From contig CAMLOU010000073.1 in NCBI GenBank assembly GCA_946481735.1, positions 1 through 22,272 of the forward strand: a stretch of 22,272 nt of DNA, in the 5' to 3' direction. The notes below the pieces were generated by a model that saw only the letters and a list, made by a program, of their open reading frames with translations, did not search any database and was not told the origin of the DNA. Of the stretch, positions 15,585-22,272 are shown one piece after another. The DNA comes from an uncultured Cellvibrio sp. (lineage in GTDB: Bacteria > Pseudomonadota > Gammaproteobacteria > Pseudomonadales > Cellvibrionaceae). The position numbers and the translations under genes are program-made. Within the stretch, counting starts at the first letter, position 1, and each line of letters begins with the position of its first letter.

Positions 15585-18566
15585 TTAAAACGAGGCGCGA
15601 ACACCCAAGGTGACAAACATGCCCGGGTCGTAGTAACTGAAGGTTGCGGAATCGTAGTGGAACGTCTGCCGAATGGGTTCACTGGTTAAGTTGGTGATAT
15701 TCAAACTGACCTGGGGTGCACCCGTGATATTTTCAAAATCATAACTGGCTGACAAATCCAGCTGGCCGCGTGCATCGGTTTTTAATTGTGCGTAGGGAAT
15801 ACCATTTTGATTTAACCCGGAAGACAACTGCTCGTCATTCCACACATAGGTTAAACGAATGGCTGCGCCGTAATTTTCCCAGTAGGCCGTGAAGTTGTAG
15901 GTTTCCGGCGATACCCCAATAGCTTGTGCCGGTGCACCCTGGCCTTCGCTGCGTTGATGGATATGGGTGTAGTTGGCGTTGATGCCCAGGCCTTCCAGAA
16001 TCATGTCCAACGGTTGTACCCAGGTCACCTCTGCGCCTTCAATCTCCAGATTTCCATCCGCGTTCACTTGTTGGGTAACCGTCACCTGGGCCACATCCGG
16101 CCCACCGCGGCTCATGATCGCGGCCTGTGCCGTGGGGGATAAGGAATCAAACGGAATCATGAAGGGATTACCAATCGCCACCGGCAATTGCGCAAAGGGA
16201 ATGGTGGTATTTTGATTGACGGTAAAACCGGTCAACTGTTTTCCGAATAACGTCAAACCGATATAGCCTTCGTTACCGGTATACCATTCACCACCGATAT
16301 CCAGATTGGTGGACAGGTAGGGTTGCAGATCCGGATTGCCTTGCGAGGCATTTTGCGCGGAGGGATCGCTAAAATTGGTGGCCGGCAACATCGCACTGGG
16401 GTTGGGACGCGTCATGGTTCGGGAGGCGGAAAAGCGCAACACCACATCCTCCGCCGCATCAAAACTGACGTTCAGCGACGGCAAAAAATAATTGTAGTTG
16501 GATGATACGCCGCTATAAAACCGTTGCGCTGCCACCGGCGGATTGGCCGTGGGTTGCGCGGCAATGGACACCGGGCCTTCAATTATCTGATCGGTTTCCA
16601 CATAGCGGCCACCGAGGTTGAGCCGCATCGCGCGCCCGGCGACATCCGTGGTTGCATTGAATTCGAGGTAAGCCCCCACCGTGTCTTCATCTACGATGCC
16701 GGTTGACGCACCCGTTGCCGAACCGCCACCTTCCGGCGCATTTCGGGCGAGGTTGTAGTAATCCGTGGCCGCAAAGAAACGGTTGAAATCCACACTGATA
16801 AAACCGGCCGGGCCGGGAATTAAATAGGACGCCAGTTCTGATTGCGGCACGGCAGAATTCGGGTTTAAGCCGTTACAGGGCGCGCGATCGGTGGTGGGCG
16901 AATCGCCATTCTCATCCAGGCCATTGCGACACACCACATCCTCCCACCGGCCACTGTTGTCGTAGCCGCGAATCGCGCGGCGAATGGTGTCTTGGGCTAC
17001 ACCTACCTTGATGTTGTTGTCGTCATCGCCAAACCGATAATCCACATGGATACCATCAGTTTCAGTATCGCGCTCTTCCAGCGAAATATTTACGCGTCCA
17101 CCGCCGGTCCATGTCCACCCGGCATTGGGGTCATTCAGATCCACCGCCGAGGTATAGCTGGGCACTTCACCGTTCACGAAATCGACTTGCCCGATGGGTG
17201 TATTCACCAGCACGGTGGGTTGCGAACGCTTCCAATCGCTGCGGCTTGAATTTAGTTGCACATCCAGCGCGTGTGCATCGCCAAATTCAAAATGCGCACC
17301 GGGATTGATGTTGTAGAAATCCAGATCTTCGGTGTAGGGCCGTGCTTCGAGCATGAACTGCGCACCACCGAAGGTGGCCGACTGCACGACGTTGTTCGCA
17401 TCCAGCACCATGTCGGTCGGTATGGCCGTGCCGTTACGGCCGATAAACGCTAGCGCCAGGCGATCAAAGTCGCGGGTCTGATTGGTGGCGATAACGTCCA
17501 GATAAAATTGCATGGCGTCGCTCGGGCGATACTCAAATGACACGAGACCACTCACGCGATCCTGCTCACCATCCATGTACGCCGTGCGACCCAAACGCGG
17601 AATCAGCGCTTCGGAAATTTGCGTGATATCAAGTCCCGGATTTTGCGCCAGTAAAAAGCTTTGATCGATGATCGTGCCCGCCACCAAACCCGCGCCGGCA
17701 TTGGCCGGCACCACGCCATAACCAAAATTGGGATCATTCGCGTCCTGGATCAGTCCCGCCACATTCCAGTTGTTGCCGCCCGAGGGATTGCAACCACCGG
17801 TGGTCGCCTGGGTTTGGCCTGCACCTGGTGTGGTGCCGCAAATTCGGTGCGAGGTATTGAGGTTGGTCCAACCGATGGTTTCAAATCCTTCCGTGGTTAA
17901 TTGTTTATTAAAAACGGAAATACCACCCAACACACCGAAGGTATCATTCGTCCAACTTCCCAGGGCCGACAATTTTGGACTGATCTCATCATTGATATCG
18001 GTATAAACACCTTGGGCGTTTACTACTGAGTGGAAGCCTTGCTCACTGTTATCAAACGGGCGCGCGTTACGAATGTTGACCACACCCGCCGCACCACCTT
18101 CCAGCATGCTGGCCGTCGGCGTTTTTTGTACATCGAAGCGCGTAAAAAGCTCGGTGGGAAACAGATCCAGATCGATCTCGCGATTCTGGTTTTGTGAATC
18201 AACACTGCCGGCAGAAGCAACAGCGATTTGTGCGTTGTTGAGCGTTACCTTGGTAAAACTCGTGCCCAGGCCGCGAATGGACACGTTGGTGCCATCGCCA
18301 AACACGTTGCGATTGATCTGGATGCCGGGCATGCGGTTGATCGCTTCAGCGATATTGGCGTCGGCAAATTTACCGATGTCTTCTGCGAACACCGATTCCA
18401 CTAACGCCGTTGAAGCGCGCTTGGCATTGGTCGCGTTCTGCAAACTGCCCTTGTAACCCGTCACCACCAATTCTTCAATCTGGTCCTGCGCAATAGCCCC
18501 CGATGATGCCACCGCAAGGCTGAGTAAACTGATCGTAAACAGAGGAGAAAGACGTGTTGAGTCCAT
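15585..18566 (-). CDS. TonB-dependent outer membrane receptor (probable xylo-oligosaccharide importer)
   Basis: 993 residues from ATG 18564-18566, chosen because AAGGGA lies 7-8 bases upstream and the signal peptide (about 1-26, AIA-Q) starts there; an ATG 14 codons earlier has no ribosome binding site. TonB box EELVVTGYK at 31-39; plug domain about 45-170 (IAEAINRMPGIQI, VSIRGLG, EGGAAGVVNIR); beta-barrel to the C-terminus, ending in Phe (VTLGVRASF) as in most outer membrane barrels. It resembles the large TonB-dependent receptors of Caulobacter and Xanthomonas type often linked to polysaccharide use. Standing beside the regulator and xylanase genes, it probably takes up (arabino)xylo-oligosaccharides; the substrate is inferred from context only. 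It is a single-gene transcript by its terminator. No SusD-like partner is present, as expected in gammaproteobacteria. Confidence 0.93.
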   Translation of the reverse strand: MDSTRLSPLFTISLLSLAVASSGAIAQDQIEELVVTGYKGSLQNATNAKRASTALVESVFAEDIGKFADANIAEAINRMPGIQINRNVFGDGTNVSIRGLGTSFTKVTLNNAQIAVASAGSVDSQNQNREIDLDLFPTELFTRFDVQKTPTASMLEGGAAGVVNIRNARPFDNSEQGFHSVVNAQGVYTDINDEISPKLSALGSWTNDTFGVLGGISVFNKQLTTEGFETIGWTNLNTSHRICGTTPGAGQTQATTGGCNPSGGNNWNVAGLIQDANDPNFGYGVVPANAGAGLVAGTIIDQSFLLAQNPGLDITQISEALIPRLGRTAYMDGEQDRVSGLVSFEYRPSDAMQFYLDVIATNQTRDFDRLALAFIGRNGTAIPTDMVLDANNVVQSATFGGAQFMLEARPYTEDLDFYNINPGAHFEFGDAHALDVQLNSSRSDWKRSQPTVLVNTPIGQVDFVNGEVPSYTSAVDLNDPNAGWTWTGGGRVNISLEERDTETDGIHVDYRFGDDDNNIKVGVAQDTIRRAIRGYDNSGRWEDVVCRNGLDENGDSPTTDRAPCNGLNPNSAVPQSELASYLIPGPAGFISVDFNRFFAATDYYNLARNAPEGGGSATGASTGIVDEDTVGAYLEFNATTDVAGRAMRLNLGGRYVETDQIIEGPVSIAAQPTANPPVAAQRFYSGVSSNYNYFLPSLNVSFDAAEDVVLRFSASRTMTRPNPSAMLPATNFSDPSAQNASQGNPDLQPYLSTNLDIGGEWYTGNEGYIGLTLFGKQLTGFTVNQNTTIPFAQLPVAIGNPFMIPFDSLSPTAQAAIMSRGGPDVAQVTVTQQVNADGNLEIEGAEVTWVQPLDMILEGLGINANYTHIHQRSEGQGAPAQAIGVSPETYNFTAYWENYGAAIRLTYVWNDEQLSSGLNQNGIPYAQLKTDARGQLDLSASYDFENITGAPQVSLNITNLTSEPIRQTFHYDSATFSYYDPGMFVTLGVRASF

Positions 18567-18687
18567 AGAAAAATCCCTTACTGGTTGATTATTGTTGAGC
18601 CCTTGCATAAACCCGGTGGCTGATGCAAAAGCCGTTATTCAGGATCGTCATGCACACTTGCGTACTTGTATACAGGCGTGTCGCTCA

Positions 18688-18716
18688 ATCCTATTCCTTG
18701 TCTGTTTATAGATCAA
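18688..18716 (-). promoter_or_regulatory. Candidate promoter of the TonB receptor gene
   Basis: On the minus strand TTGATC (18711-18716) and TAGGAT (18688-18693) are 17 bases apart, each matching four of six consensus bases. The leader would be about 115 bases. A moderate match, fitting a regulated promoter. Confidence 0.4.
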
Positions 18717-18733
18717 TATATTGTCTGATTATA
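18698..18733. repeat. 13-bp direct repeat at the TonB receptor promoter (candidate activator site)
   Basis: TTGTCTGTTTATA (18698-18710) and TTGTCTGATTATA (18721-18733) match at 12 of 13 bases, start to start 23 bp, about two helical turns. AraC-family proteins commonly bind direct repeats with about this spacing, so this could be the site of the nearby regulator. One copy overlaps the -10/-35 spacer of the candidate promoter, the other lies just upstream of its -35. Confidence 0.5.
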
Positions 18734-18914
18734 TGGAGGTTTTGGCGCAGGATTGCACGAGATCAGAGAGACAGGATCACAGGCGCCACATTTGTTACTG
18801 GTACGCGTGAGAGAAAGCGCGGCCTGGCGTGTTGAAAAATGCGAGAAACACCTGCGCAAGAAACCCAATGAAAAATGATTGTCACGACATTTAGCAAGTA
18901 AACCGCCATGGCAT

Positions 18915-18942
18915 TTGCGTAATCGCCATTCCTGACTATTAT
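18915..18942 (+). promoter_or_regulatory. Candidate promoter of the anchored coiled-coil protein
   Basis: TTGCGT (18915-18920) and TATTAT (18937-18942), 16 bases apart, lie about 37 bases before the start codon. A reasonable but unproven sigma70-type pair. Confidence 0.4.
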
Positions 18943-18979
18943 TTTTCATTTATAAAAATATCCACGCTGAGTGAGTCGC

Positions 18980-19666
18980 ATGCAAAAAATAATAATGATC
19001 GCCGCCGTCTTTGCCGCCGGATTTATCGCTGGCACGCAATTCAATTCTTCATGGGAACCGGCACCCGTTAACGAATCCGTAGCGATCAATGCCGATGTTC
19101 AACAATTACAGGATCAGATTGCTGCGCTCACCCGCTATGTGGAGCAACTGGAGTCTCGCCCGTTGTTGGCACACGAACCACCATCACCCGGAATAACACA
19201 ACCGCTGCCGGCGCAAAGGCCGGTACCACAGGAACCACCGGCCGATGCCACCGCAGATGAACTCGCACGCTTGCGGGAATATCAACTTAATAATGAAATT
19301 GAACAGCATCAGGCCCGCCTGCAAACCCTCGGCGCGGACGCGCGCAGTGTCGGGCCAACACTGGAACAGCAATTTGCTGCGGAGGCGATAGATGCGGTTT
19401 GGGCGAATGACAAAAAAGTAAATCTGGATGCGGCCATAGAACAGGATAACAACCTGCGGGCATTACCGAGTCTGTCGAGCGAATGCCGTTCACAACAATG
19501 TCGCTTGTCCGTGCTTACCACCGATGCGGACCAGCTTGCCAGCCTCAACGCATCGCTCAATAACATCGTCACGCAGCAACAATTATTTGATTCTTACACA
19601 GTGGTTGTGGATGAAGAAAATTACCGCACGCAGATTTATTTTGAGCGCGCGGCGGCAACCCACTGA
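18980..19666 (+). CDS. Signal-anchored coiled-coil protein of unknown function
   Basis: 228 residues from ATG 18980; a GTG at 18971 is also possible, and neither has a strong ribosome binding site. An N-terminal hydrophobic segment (about 5-20, IIMIAAVFAAGFIAG) is an uncleaved anchor or signal peptide. It is followed by a heptad-like stretch (about 39-60, VQQLQDQIAALTRYVEQLE), a Pro-rich linker, a second helical region, and a C-terminal domain with a Cys pair (ECRSQQC) probably forming a disulfide in the periplasm. The final part (about 165-228) looks like a small alpha/beta domain. I do not recognise the family. It is divergent from the TonB receptor gene and upstream of a small secreted protein gene with its own leader. 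No visible link to xylan use. Confidence 0.8.
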   Translation: MQKIIMIAAVFAAGFIAGTQFNSSWEPAPVNESVAINADVQQLQDQIAALTRYVEQLESRPLLAHEPPSPGITQPLPAQRPVPQEPPADATADELARLREYQLNNEIEQHQARLQTLGADARSVGPTLEQQFAAEAIDAVWANDKKVNLDAAIEQDNNLRALPSLSSECRSQQCRLSVLTTDADQLASLNASLNNIVTQQQLFDSYTVVVDEENYRTQIYFERAAATH

Positions 19667-19675
19667 GTAAACCGG

Positions 19676-19741
19676 TTTTGGGGTAACCCCAAAAAAATAT
19701 CTGTTGATCTACAGAGTCGTGAATACAAAACGATTTTTGTA
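19676..19741 (+). other. Stem-loop and dyad between the two plus-strand genes
   Basis: TTTTGGGG / CCCCAAAA with a 3-base loop (19676-19694) starts 9 bases after the upstream stop. It lacks a U-tract on the plus strand, so termination is doubtful. TACAAAA / TTTTGTA with a 4-base centre (19724-19741) is an AT-rich dyad that could be an operator for the small secreted protein gene. Confidence 0.35.
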
Positions 19742-19783
19742 CCTGACTGAGCGGCCACTCTTCAACAGAGACTATCGACGCTA

Positions 19784-19799
19784 GAGAGCTTCGGCTCTC
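19784..19799 (+). other. UUCG tetraloop hairpin in the leader of the small secreted protein gene
   Basis: GAGAGC-TTCG-GCTCTC is a perfect 6-bp stem capped by the very stable UUCG loop. It ends about 23 bases before the start codon, just upstream of the ribosome binding site. It is not followed by T, so it is not a terminator; it may stabilise the mRNA or hold the translation start open. Confidence 0.55.
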
Positions 19800-19822
19800 C
19801 TTATCAATCAAAGGAAATCAAG

Positions 19823-20104
19823 ATGAACAAAAACGTCAAATTGAGTCTGAAAGGTCTTGTTGCTGGTTTGTTGGCCATGAGTGCCGTCGCGCAGGCGGGA
19901 TCAGAAACTTATCAGTATCCCTGGTGGGGCAATCCCTATGCTTACACTAGCGTCCGCGATTGCACCTGGACGTTCATTACCTCTTACGGTGGCAGCTGGG
20001 GCTCGCAATTCCTGTATGAGTCAGTCGGTGCCTGTCCCTGGACAGACATGCAGGTTAATCATCCGGCAGGCGCTAGCTACGCGAATGTTGTGCTGATCAA
20101 TTAA
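19823..20104 (+). CDS. Small secreted aromatic-rich protein, unknown function
   Basis: 93 residues. AAAGGAAA lies about 7 bases before the ATG. Signal peptide about 1-25 (AVAQA-G), leaving a mature chain of about 68 residues rich in Trp, Tyr, Gly and Ser (YQYPWWGNPYAY, TSYGGSWGSQ) with exactly two Cys (C47 and C71) that could form one disulfide. No known domain recognised. A structured leader, a strong ribosome binding site and a strong terminator 21 bases after the stop argue that it is a real, self-contained gene and possibly well expressed. It could be a secreted binding, surface or antimicrobial-type peptide; nothing in the sequence decides this. Confidence 0.8.
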   Translation: MNKNVKLSLKGLVAGLLAMSAVAQAGSETYQYPWWGNPYAYTSVRDCTWTFITSYGGSWGSQFLYESVGACPWTDMQVNHPAGASYANVVLIN

Positions 20105-20125
20105 TCGATTTTTTAAACGCGTTGT

Positions 20126-20160
20126 CCCGTTCACGTTGGATAAACGTGAACGGGATTTTT
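20126..20160 (+). terminator. Rho-independent terminator of the small secreted protein gene
   Basis: A perfect 12-bp stem (CCCGTTCACGTT / AACGTGAACGGG) with a 5-base loop is followed by ATTTTT on the plus strand. It lies between convergent genes; for the leftward protease gene the stem lacks a T-tract. Confidence 0.88.
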
Positions 20161-20172
20161 ATTGAGGGCTAA

Positions 20173-21270
20173 TCAGTTAATGCGAATCGGGATGTAGGTG
20201 GCGTTGTTACTGGTAACCGTTTCCGCGAGTGTATCGTCGTAATCAATGACTGCACCGATCCAGTAATCTTTACCCGCCGTCAAATCGCCAGGTATCATCA
20301 GATTGCGTTTGAAGGTATTGGGTTGATTGCGACCCACCGATATGATTCCCGTACCGATCAAACGATCCAATGTGGAAATAGTGCTGTTGCTTGAGATGTA
20401 ATAGGCAATTTTTCTTTGTTGAAAACTCTTGCCATTATTTTCTGCCGTCAGCTCCAATTTCACCGCTTGATTTTTGTTGACCCGATAACGCCGCTCACCG
20501 TCATCGATAAACGAACTCAATACGGCATCAAATGAGTTATATAGGCGCGTGGGTTGATGCGTACTGTACTCACCGCTGGTGCCCTGATATTTAAAATTGG
20601 TCAGCGATACATCTTCCATCGTTCCGGTGGTAGCGCCGTATAAATGCACTGCACCGTCCGCTGCATCTTCACCCAAATAGGAACGCGCGGTGTTGCCATT
20701 CACGTGTATGTGATCCCAATCCTGGCCCATGATGTTGTACCAGCGGTTTTCGTGTTTCAGACCCAGCGCATGACCAAACTCATGGATTGCTGTGGTCTGG
20801 AATGGACGCGCCGGACCACCGAAAGGCCAGAGGCTGGTTTTGGCCATTGAGGTGGTGTAGTTGGTCGCCACATTGAAAACCACGTCCACTTCATCAATGC
20901 CGTAGTGCCAGCCGAACAACCAGTAGCAATGCCTCCAGCTCAGGGCAATTGCCGGCGCACCGTCCAGAATATCCGGATTATCGCTGAACCAGACTTCATT
21001 CTGATTATTATTACGACCTACTGACGAATCACCGAGTACCAACGAGAAATTAAACTTGCTGGGATTATCGTTAACCCGGGCGATGGTGGTTTGCAGCGAA
21101 CTGGTAAACGACGAGCCAGGGGCAAAACTGACATTGCTCGCGCGCATGGTTACGGTGTTGCTGCCCCATTTGATTTTATTGCCATTGCAGGTGCGCCATT
21201 GCGCGGCATTCACCTGGGCGGCAATCAGAGTGATAAATAGTGCGGTGATGGTTAAAAAAATTCTGTTCAT
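20173..21270 (-). CDS. Secreted matrixin-like metzincin metalloprotease
   Basis: 365 residues. Signal peptide about 1-22 (VNA-A). A catalytic domain about 25-215 holds the zinc motif HEFGHALGLKH (163-173: ligands H163, H167 and H173, general base E164) and a Met-turn at M181 (YNIMGQ), the metzincin signature. The C-terminal part about 225-365 looks like a CARDB-type beta-sandwich (SLTNFKYQG, AVIDYDDTLAETVTSNNATYIPI), probably for adhesion or substrate presentation. There is no obvious propeptide cysteine switch. AAGGAAG lies 7 bases before the ATG. It follows a secreted protein gene by 41 bases, so the two are probably co-transcribed. The substrate is unknown; it could process surface or plant wall proteins. 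Protease assignment is secure, subfamily approximate. Confidence 0.9.
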   Translation of the reverse strand: MNRIFLTITALFITLIAAQVNAAQWRTCNGNKIKWGSNTVTMRASNVSFAPGSSFTSSLQTTIARVNDNPSKFNFSLVLGDSSVGRNNNQNEVWFSDNPDILDGAPAIALSWRHCYWLFGWHYGIDEVDVVFNVATNYTTSMAKTSLWPFGGPARPFQTTAIHEFGHALGLKHENRWYNIMGQDWDHIHVNGNTARSYLGEDAADGAVHLYGATTGTMEDVSLTNFKYQGTSGEYSTHQPTRLYNSFDAVLSSFIDDGERRYRVNKNQAVKLELTAENNGKSFQQRKIAYYISSNSTISTLDRLIGTGIISVGRNQPNTFKRNLMIPGDLTAGKDYWIGAVIDYDDTLAETVTSNNATYIPIRIN

Positions 21271-21311
21271 TTTATGCTTCCTTGTCCAAGACGATGACTA
21301 TGTTGCGATGA

Positions 21312-22160
21312 TTATCTGATAACGGGATTGCCGTTATTTTTCTCAACCATCTCCTCTTCCCAGCGATCAAAATCACTGGCATCCGGCGTACGGGTGGAGG
21401 TAAATTCAAGGTCCCTTGGGGTAGTCGGTTTCAATACCGGGACTTTGATGGCGTCTTTGATATTGGCAGAGATAAAACGAACAGAACCGTCCTGCAATGC
21501 GGGGAAACCTTGCGCCAGGTCTTTCAGGTCGGCAATAAATTGCTCCGCTTTTACGGCGTTGGCAGGCACCGGGTCGGGCTGTGGTTCAGACGAATCAAGA
21601 CGCGGTGCGGATAGGCCGCGACCATACTCTATCGCTTCCCCGGTAGCAGGATTAATTACCGCTGACGAGACGCGCAGCTCCTTTTCACTCGTCGCCACAA
21701 TGGCCAAATCATCTTCCGTGGTCAGCACCCCATCGCGAATGCGAAACCGACCTTTGCTGCATTCCACCAGTGGGCAAAAGCTGGTGTTATTTTTGCGCAC
21801 AAATAACACATCCGTTTCACCCACATGAAAGTCCGGTGACTCCGAAACGTCCAGGTAACGAATCACGTCACCCTTCTGCTGGCGGCCACCCATAAAGCGC
21901 AACGTAATCTGTTTGTCGTCCGGACGGCCGGCAATCACATCGCTTAATGCGTAGGTCACAAAGGTATGCGGCGTGCCGTCTTCGGCGTCCTTGTATTGAA
22001 TATCAACCACCTTGCCGGCAACGACCAATTCGGCTTGCTGCATCAGTTCGCGCGGCTCGATTTTGGTCCTGGTGTCGTCAGCGATGGCAGAGGAAGAATA
22101 AAACGGGGCTTGAAGGGTGAGTGCGGCCAGCACACCCACCCATAGAGGGGATTTTTTCAT
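21312..22160 (-). CDS. Secreted protein of unknown function, metalloprotease partner
   Basis: 282 residues. Signal peptide about 1-27 (AIA-D). An N-terminal beta-rich domain about 35-155 has the pattern AELVVAGKVVDI, FVTYALSDVIAG, GETDVLFVRKN and GRFRIRDG, and a Cys pair (C128 and C133, CPLVEC). A pattern of this kind recurs, to my recollection, in uncharacterised secreted proteins encoded next to matrixin-type proteases. The C-terminal half is Pro-rich then helical and charged. AAAGGAA precedes the ATG by about 7 bases. The protease gene follows 41 bases downstream, so a functional pair (inhibitor, chaperone or co-substrate) is plausible but unproven. Confidence 0.85.
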   Translation of the reverse strand: MKKSPLWVGVLAALTLQAPFYSSSAIADDTRTKIEPRELMQQAELVVAGKVVDIQYKDAEDGTPHTFVTYALSDVIAGRPDDKQITLRFMGGRQQKGDVIRYLDVSESPDFHVGETDVLFVRKNNTSFCPLVECSKGRFRIRDGVLTTEDDLAIVATSEKELRVSSAVINPATGEAIEYGRGLSAPRLDSSEPQPDPVPANAVKAEQFIADLKDLAQGFPALQDGSVRFISANIKDAIKVPVLKPTTPRDLEFTSTRTPDASDFDRWEEEMVEKNNGNPVIR

Positions 22161-22163
22161 AAC

Positions 22164-22203
22164 AACATTCCTTTTGAGTTAAACATTCCTTTCGGATTGA
22201 GTT
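22164..22203 (-). repeat. Duplicated ribosome-binding-site block upstream of the protease operon
   Basis: On the minus strand the unit AACTCAA...AAGGAATGTT occurs twice in a row (22182-22203 and 22164-22180), the distal copy carrying five extra bases. Only the proximal copy is correctly spaced from the ATG at 22158-22160. A short inverted repeat GTTGAC / GTCAAC (22205-22221) lies just upstream. Probably a small local duplication. Confidence 0.55.
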
Positions 22204-22272
22204 CGTTGACATCGCGTCAACGGTTACCACTTTATGATTGTGTTGGTTTAGCAGCTAGTGATAAACGGCTGT

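Larger units (their letters stand above)
18567..18979. other. 413-bp divergent intergenic region
   Basis: Separates the leftward TonB receptor from the rightward anchored coiled-coil protein. It holds the receptor promoter with a 13-bp direct repeat and the plus-strand promoter at 18915-18942. The palindromes TGTATACA (18667-18674) and CAATATATTG (18714-18723) also lie here. The stretch about 18740-18910 shows no recognised element. Confidence 0.6.

Noticed and set aside
18567..18608. Earlier start for the TonB receptor
   Set aside because: No ribosome binding site precedes it, and the signal peptide begins at the second ATG.
1..22272. CRISPR arrays, tRNA or rRNA genes, insertion sequences, prophage genes
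   Set aside because: No regularly spaced direct repeats, tRNA cloverleaf, rRNA-like sequence or transposase/integrase coding region was seen on either strand.

Overview
The window looks like chromosomal DNA of a saprophytic, plant cell wall-degrading gammaproteobacterium of the Cellvibrio type. The evidence is secreted modular glycoside hydrolases joined by poly-serine linkers, repeated CBM2 modules, and a CBM2-CBM35-GH62 arabinofuranosidase beside a CBM2-GH10 xylanase. That pair recalls the adjacent xynB/xynC genes known from Cellvibrio japonicus. The species call is inference.

Layout, left to right. (1) 1-929, minus: 5' part of a secreted GH11 xylanase with a CBM60-like module, cut by the window edge. 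(2) 930-1743: noncoding. It holds a near-consensus promoter for GH11, a REP-like palindromic element and two rho-independent terminators for leftward transcripts. (3) 1744-13660, minus: five secreted arabinoxylan-degrading enzymes. In transcription order they are GH30-CBM2, a GH43-CBM6-CBM2-CBM22-GH10 double enzyme of 1195 residues, CBM2-CBM22-GH10, CBM2-CBM22-GH43 and CBM2-CBM35-GH62. (4) 13964-15124, minus: a membrane-anchored AraC-type regulator with a probable extracytoplasmic beta-sandwich sensor, apparently translated by coupling to an 18-codon leader ORF. (5) 15585-18566, minus: a TonB-dependent outer membrane receptor with its own terminator. (6) 18980-20104, plus: a signal-anchored coiled-coil protein and a small secreted protein with a strong terminator. 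(7) 20173-22160, minus: a two-gene unit encoding a secreted unknown protein and a metzincin protease.

Items 1-5 read as one arabinoxylan utilisation locus. GH30 should cut glucuronoxylan at MeGlcA branches. GH10 and GH11 cut the backbone, and GH62 and GH43 remove arabinose or xylose. The TonB receptor is the likely oligosaccharide importer. The membrane-bound AraC protein is a plausible periplasmic sensor driving the cluster; the ligand and targets are inferred. The right third (items 6-7) has no visible link to xylan.

The most interesting points are the AraC regulator with its CBM-like sensor and overlapping leader ORF, the bifunctional GH43/GH10 protein beside its GH10 paralogue, a spaced direct repeat at the TonB receptor promoter, a 22-bp dyad upstream of GH10, and the uncharacterised small secreted protein and protease/partner pair.
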